In this document: positions 61,356 to 64,000 of the stretch, piece after piece | Position numbering within the stretch: position 1 is the first letter of the stretch | How the letters are laid out: every line of letters begins with the position of its first letter | NCBI RefSeq assembly: GCF_000960975.1 | Contig: NZ_CP010803.1 | Span: forward strand, 781,501-845,500 | Reading direction: 5' to 3' | DNA from: Martelella endophytica | Lineage (GTDB): Bacteria > Pseudomonadota > Alphaproteobacteria > Rhizobiales > Rhizobiaceae | Length of the DNA: 64,000 nucleotides | Made by a program: the position numbers and the translations under genes | Notes under the pieces: generated by a model | Databases searched by the model: none | What the model saw: the letters and a program-made list of their open reading frames with translations, nothing else | Told to the model about the DNA's origin: nothing

Positions 61356-63095
61356 TCAGCCATCGGTTCTGGCGAGGCGGAACGCGTGCTTCACGACATG
61401 CGCACCGGCTGCAAGCTCCAGCCGCAGGCCGGGGATGCGCGTTCGCGGTGAGAGCATGTTGCTGTTGGTTCGGCTGCTGTCGACTTTCGCGCGTGGCAGG
61501 TCATCGAGCGCTGAAATCGCGGAGACAGCGTTTTCTCCTTTGAGGACCAGCGTCACCTCAGACTCATTGTCCAGCCTTTCGGCCTCCTGATACCACTGGT
61601 TTACGGCAAATCCTGTCTCGACGAGAATGGCTGGCCTGTCCAGAACGAAGCTGTGCTCGCGGGTAAACCGACCATCGTCGGTGATCGTGATTGTCGTTTC
61701 GACCTCCTGCAATCCGCTTCTCCAGCGCACGGAAAGCGTTTCGCCCTCAAGGGAAACCGAGAGGTTTTCCTGTCGCATCTGCCAATTGGCGCCGCCATCG
61801 AAACTGAAAGCCAGAATATTGTCGCCGAAGTGGTTCATATTGGCGTATTGGAGCGCACCGACGTCAAAGCCGCTCAGCGTCGAATAGGCAAACTTGTTGT
61901 ATTTGTCGATCTGCAGCCATTGGTGGATGGGCGCGGCAAAATGAGCGATGGCGTGCCCGCCGGTGCGCTGAACAAGCGTGTCGCATCCCGGCATGGGATA
62001 GACCTTGCGCGGCGCATCAAGCGGTTCTTCTTCCGCCTGCCAGAAATCCGACTCCTCCGGCATTGCCAGCGGCATGAAGGCCTTGAGCGCCCAATATGGC
62101 GATGTGGGTGAATTATACTCCTCGCAGACGGCAAGGTTCGGATAGGCATAGCCGCGGGACAGCACGCCGTCCGGGCGGAAGATCGGGCGTTTGCGCCAGA
62201 GCCGCAATTGCCGGGCCCAAAGCCCCTTTATCTGGCCAACTGAGAGCGGCCGTTCGCCACTGAGCGCCAGCATGCCCCAGAAGCCTGCGGTGGCGAAACG
62301 ATAAGTCAGCGACCGCCCCTCAATCATCGCTTCGCCATTTTCGGCGAACCAGTGGGCGAAAGGTTCGGCAAAGTGGCGCGCGCGGGCACGGAAAAGCTCT
62401 GAGAATTTGTCGGTCTCGTTGCCCTTCAGCCAGGCATAAAGCAGGCCGTAGAAATGCATGGCGAAACCGCCATAGTGATCGATTGCGCCGGAGCCGCCGT
62501 CGCCATACCAGCCGTCGGCCCGGTACCAGCTGGAAAGCTGGCCGAGATTGCGGCGCTGGACCGCCTCATCGACGAGATCGCCGCGACCAACCCTGCGCAG
62601 CCCCTCCTGGACCAGGACCGTGAAGAACTGCCAGTTGTTGGCAGCCAGAACCCGCTTTTGAATATCGGCCAGCCAGATGGCCAGATTGCTCTTGACGCGA
62701 GGTTCGAGCGGTTCCCAGCCCTCAGAGGGAAGCGCCGCCAGCAGAAAGCCGATCGCCGCCATTTCAACCGAGCGCTGATCGATATCGCCGACCGGCCCCC
62801 AATAGCGGGGATGCTCGGGGTCAGTGCCTTCGGCAAGCGCATCGCGAAATGTCTGCCAGTGGCCGAATGCCCCGCCACCCAGCGCATACGGAACCAGCCC
62901 CCAGAAAGGCCGCGCCACGCCTTCAAGCGAAGCCGCCCGCATATCGAATTTGGCTGCGCCCTCCCCAAGATCGATGGCAGCGCCACCGGCCTCAAGATGC
63001 GGCAGGAGCGGCGCGACAAGCGCTTCGGCCGCGCGCTGAAAATCGGCGCGGCTTGTCATGGGGTTGTCGGAAAAGCCTTCGAGAAGAAGAGACAT
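61356..63095 (-). CDS. DUF2264 domain protein
   Basis: A 579-residue protein of the DUF2264 family, recognised from the start (NPMTSRADFQRAAEALVAPLLP) and the segment VARPFWGLVPYALGGGAFGHWQTF. Further matches are the GWYGDGGSGAIDHYGGFAMHFYGLLYAWLKG block (near residue 200) and QIKGLWARQLRLWRKRPIFRPDGVLSRGY. The N-terminal 380 residues look like an alpha/alpha barrel and the rest is beta-rich. Such proteins are found with polysaccharide or glycoside use genes and may be lyases or hydrolases, but no reaction is established. It follows a TRAP large permease gene by 64 bases on the same strand. Confidence 0.8.
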   Translation of the reverse strand: MSLLLEGFSDNPMTSRADFQRAAEALVAPLLPHLEAGGAAIDLGEGAAKFDMRAASLEGVARPFWGLVPYALGGGAFGHWQTFRDALAEGTDPEHPRYWGPVGDIDQRSVEMAAIGFLLAALPSEGWEPLEPRVKSNLAIWLADIQKRVLAANNWQFFTVLVQEGLRRVGRGDLVDEAVQRRNLGQLSSWYRADGWYGDGGSGAIDHYGGFAMHFYGLLYAWLKGNETDKFSELFRARARHFAEPFAHWFAENGEAMIEGRSLTYRFATAGFWGMLALSGERPLSVGQIKGLWARQLRLWRKRPIFRPDGVLSRGYAYPNLAVCEEYNSPTSPYWALKAFMPLAMPEESDFWQAEEEPLDAPRKVYPMPGCDTLVQRTGGHAIAHFAAPIHQWLQIDKYNKFAYSTLSGFDVGALQYANMNHFGDNILAFSFDGGANWQMRQENLSVSLEGETLSVRWRSGLQEVETTITITDDGRFTREHSFVLDRPAILVETGFAVNQWYQEAERLDNESEVTLVLKGENAVSAISALDDLPRAKVDSSRTNSNMLSPRTRIPGLRLELAAGAHVVKHAFRLARTDG

Positions 63096-63159
63096 GACGG
63101 ATCACCGGGAATGCGAAAGACGGGAAAGGCGGGCACGCGGCCCGCCCGGATAGCGTTGG

Positions 63160-64000
63160 TCAGACACCGAACAGGCGCGGCAATGTCAGCGACAGCGCCG
63201 GCACGAAGGTGATCAGCAGGAGACCGAGAATCTGGACCGCAAAGATCGGCAGAAGTGGCCCGATCACCTTGGTGATTTTCTCACCCGACACGCTGCAGGA
63301 GACAAACAATACGGTCCCGACCGGCGGCGTGACCACGCCCATCGACAGGTTATAGACCATCAGCACGCCGAAGTGGACCGGATCGACGCCCATGGCGGTC
63401 ACGACGGGATAGAAGATCGGCGTAAAGATCAGCTGCGCCGGCGCCATGTCCATGAACACGCCGACAACCAGCAGCGCGACATTGATCAAAAGCAGGATGA
63501 CATATTTGTTGTCGCTGAGACTGGTCAGCATCTCGCCGATCGTGTCGGGGATCGAGGCAAAGGTCATGCTCCAGCTCATCAGGTTCGAGCAGGCGATCAG
63601 GAACAGGATGATGCCGGTCGCAGCAGCGGTTTCGATCAGCACCTTGAGCAGGGTTTTCGGCGTCAGACTGCGATAGAACAGCGCCAGGATGAAGCTGTAG
63701 AGAACCGCGATGCCGGAGCCTTCCGTAGCGGTAAAGACCCCCATGACGATACCGCCGATGACCACGACGACAAGCATGAGGCTGGGGGCTGCCCGCAGGA
63801 AAGTGCGGGTCACCTCGCTCATCAGATAAGGGCTCTTGTCGGTCGCATATTTCCGCTTCCTGGCGTAGACATAGGCGACCGCCATGACCGCAGCGCCCAT
63901 GATGATGCCCGGCACATAGCCCGCCAGAAACAGGGCAACGATGGAAGCGCTGCCGCCGGTGATCAGCGAATAGACGATCAGCGCGCCCGATGGCGGGATC
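63160..64000 (-). CDS. TRAP transporter large permease (DctM family), partial
   Basis: This is the C-terminal 280 residues or so of a DctM protein whose start lies beyond the right edge of the window. The frame is open to base 64000, where it reads IPPSGALIVYSLITGGS, the conserved DctM segment. VFTATEGSGIAVLYSFILALFYR and MGVVTPPVGTVLFVSCSVSG follow, with about seven hydrophobic helices in the part seen. The DctQ and DctP partners are presumably upstream, outside the window. With DUF2264 downstream, uronate or oligosaccharide-derived acids are plausible cargo, by analogy only. Confidence 0.88.
   Translation of the reverse strand, partial: IPPSGALIVYSLITGGSASIVALFLAGYVPGIIMGAAVMAVAYVYARKRKYATDKSPYLMSEVTRTFLRAAPSLMLVVVVIGGIVMGVFTATEGSGIAVLYSFILALFYRSLTPKTLLKVLIETAAATGIILFLIACSNLMSWSMTFASIPDTIGEMLTSLSDNKYVILLLINVALLVVGVFMDMAPAQLIFTPIFYPVVTAMGVDPVHFGVLMVYNLSMGVVTPPVGTVLFVSCSVSGEKITKVIGPLLPIFAVQILGLLLITFVPALSLTLPRLFGV

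Overview
The window is about 62% GC, densely coded, and reads as the chromosome or a large replicon of an alphaproteobacterium, most likely a rhizobium-like member of the Hyphomicrobiales. The reasons are strong GC at third codon positions, many ATGA-overlapping operons, a large number of ABC and TRAP uptake systems, and vitamin B6 catabolic enzymes that I recognise as close homologues of the characterised Mesorhizobium loti set. No rRNA, tRNA, CRISPR array, insertion sequence or prophage was found. It is a catabolic and transport region with at least five substrate-specific gene sets.

Layout. (1) 1-4.0 kb, minus strand: an Ntn-type linear amide hydrolase, a YrhK-like membrane protein and an AspT/YidE-type antiporter. 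(2) 4.2-7.0 kb: a flavin monooxygenase, a type II dehydroquinase paralogue with altered catalytic residues, and a D-2-hydroxyacid dehydrogenase. (3) 7.3-17.3 kb: a polyamine-type ABC transporter followed by quinone oxidoreductase, GST, RidA, DUF1028, LysR, an M20 deacylase and an FMN hydroxyacid oxidase, probably one catabolic operon for an unknown N-acyl or amino compound. (4) 17.5-42.2 kb: a vitamin B6 degradation locus. (5) 42.3-47.9 kb: an RpiR regulator divergent from an NMT1-type ABC transporter that ends in a RarA-C-like protein and a nucleoside 2-deoxyribosyltransferase. (6) 48.1-58.0 kb: a nitroreductase, then a hydantoin-racemase-like protein, a polyamine-type ABC transporter, a HyuA-like protein and two DUF917 proteins. 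(7) 58-64 kb, minus strand: a MalT-like LuxR regulator, a DUF2264 protein and the C-terminal part of a TRAP large permease that runs off the window.

The vitamin B6 locus holds every enzyme of degradation pathway I. Pyridoxine is oxidised to pyridoxal (26855), or pyridoxamine is transaminated to pyridoxal (18261). Pyridoxal goes to 4-pyridoxolactone (17484), 4-pyridoxate (19456), 5-formyl-3-hydroxy-2-methylpyridine-4-carboxylate (33799), the 4,5-dicarboxylate (38422), 3-hydroxy-2-methylpyridine-5-carboxylate (32961), E-2-(acetamidomethylene)succinate (30644), and finally succinate semialdehyde, acetate, ammonia and CO2 (29772). Three transport systems lie inside it. A BMP-family ABC transporter shares an operon with the transaminase, dehydrogenase and lactonase. 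A TAXI-type TRAP system and a DctPQM TRAP system surround the 5-formyl dehydrogenase gene. Two paralogous GntR/FCD regulators and three proteins of unclear role (CMD-like, DUF1185, PEBP-like) complete it. The transporters and accessory proteins are the least understood part and the best candidates for new biology.
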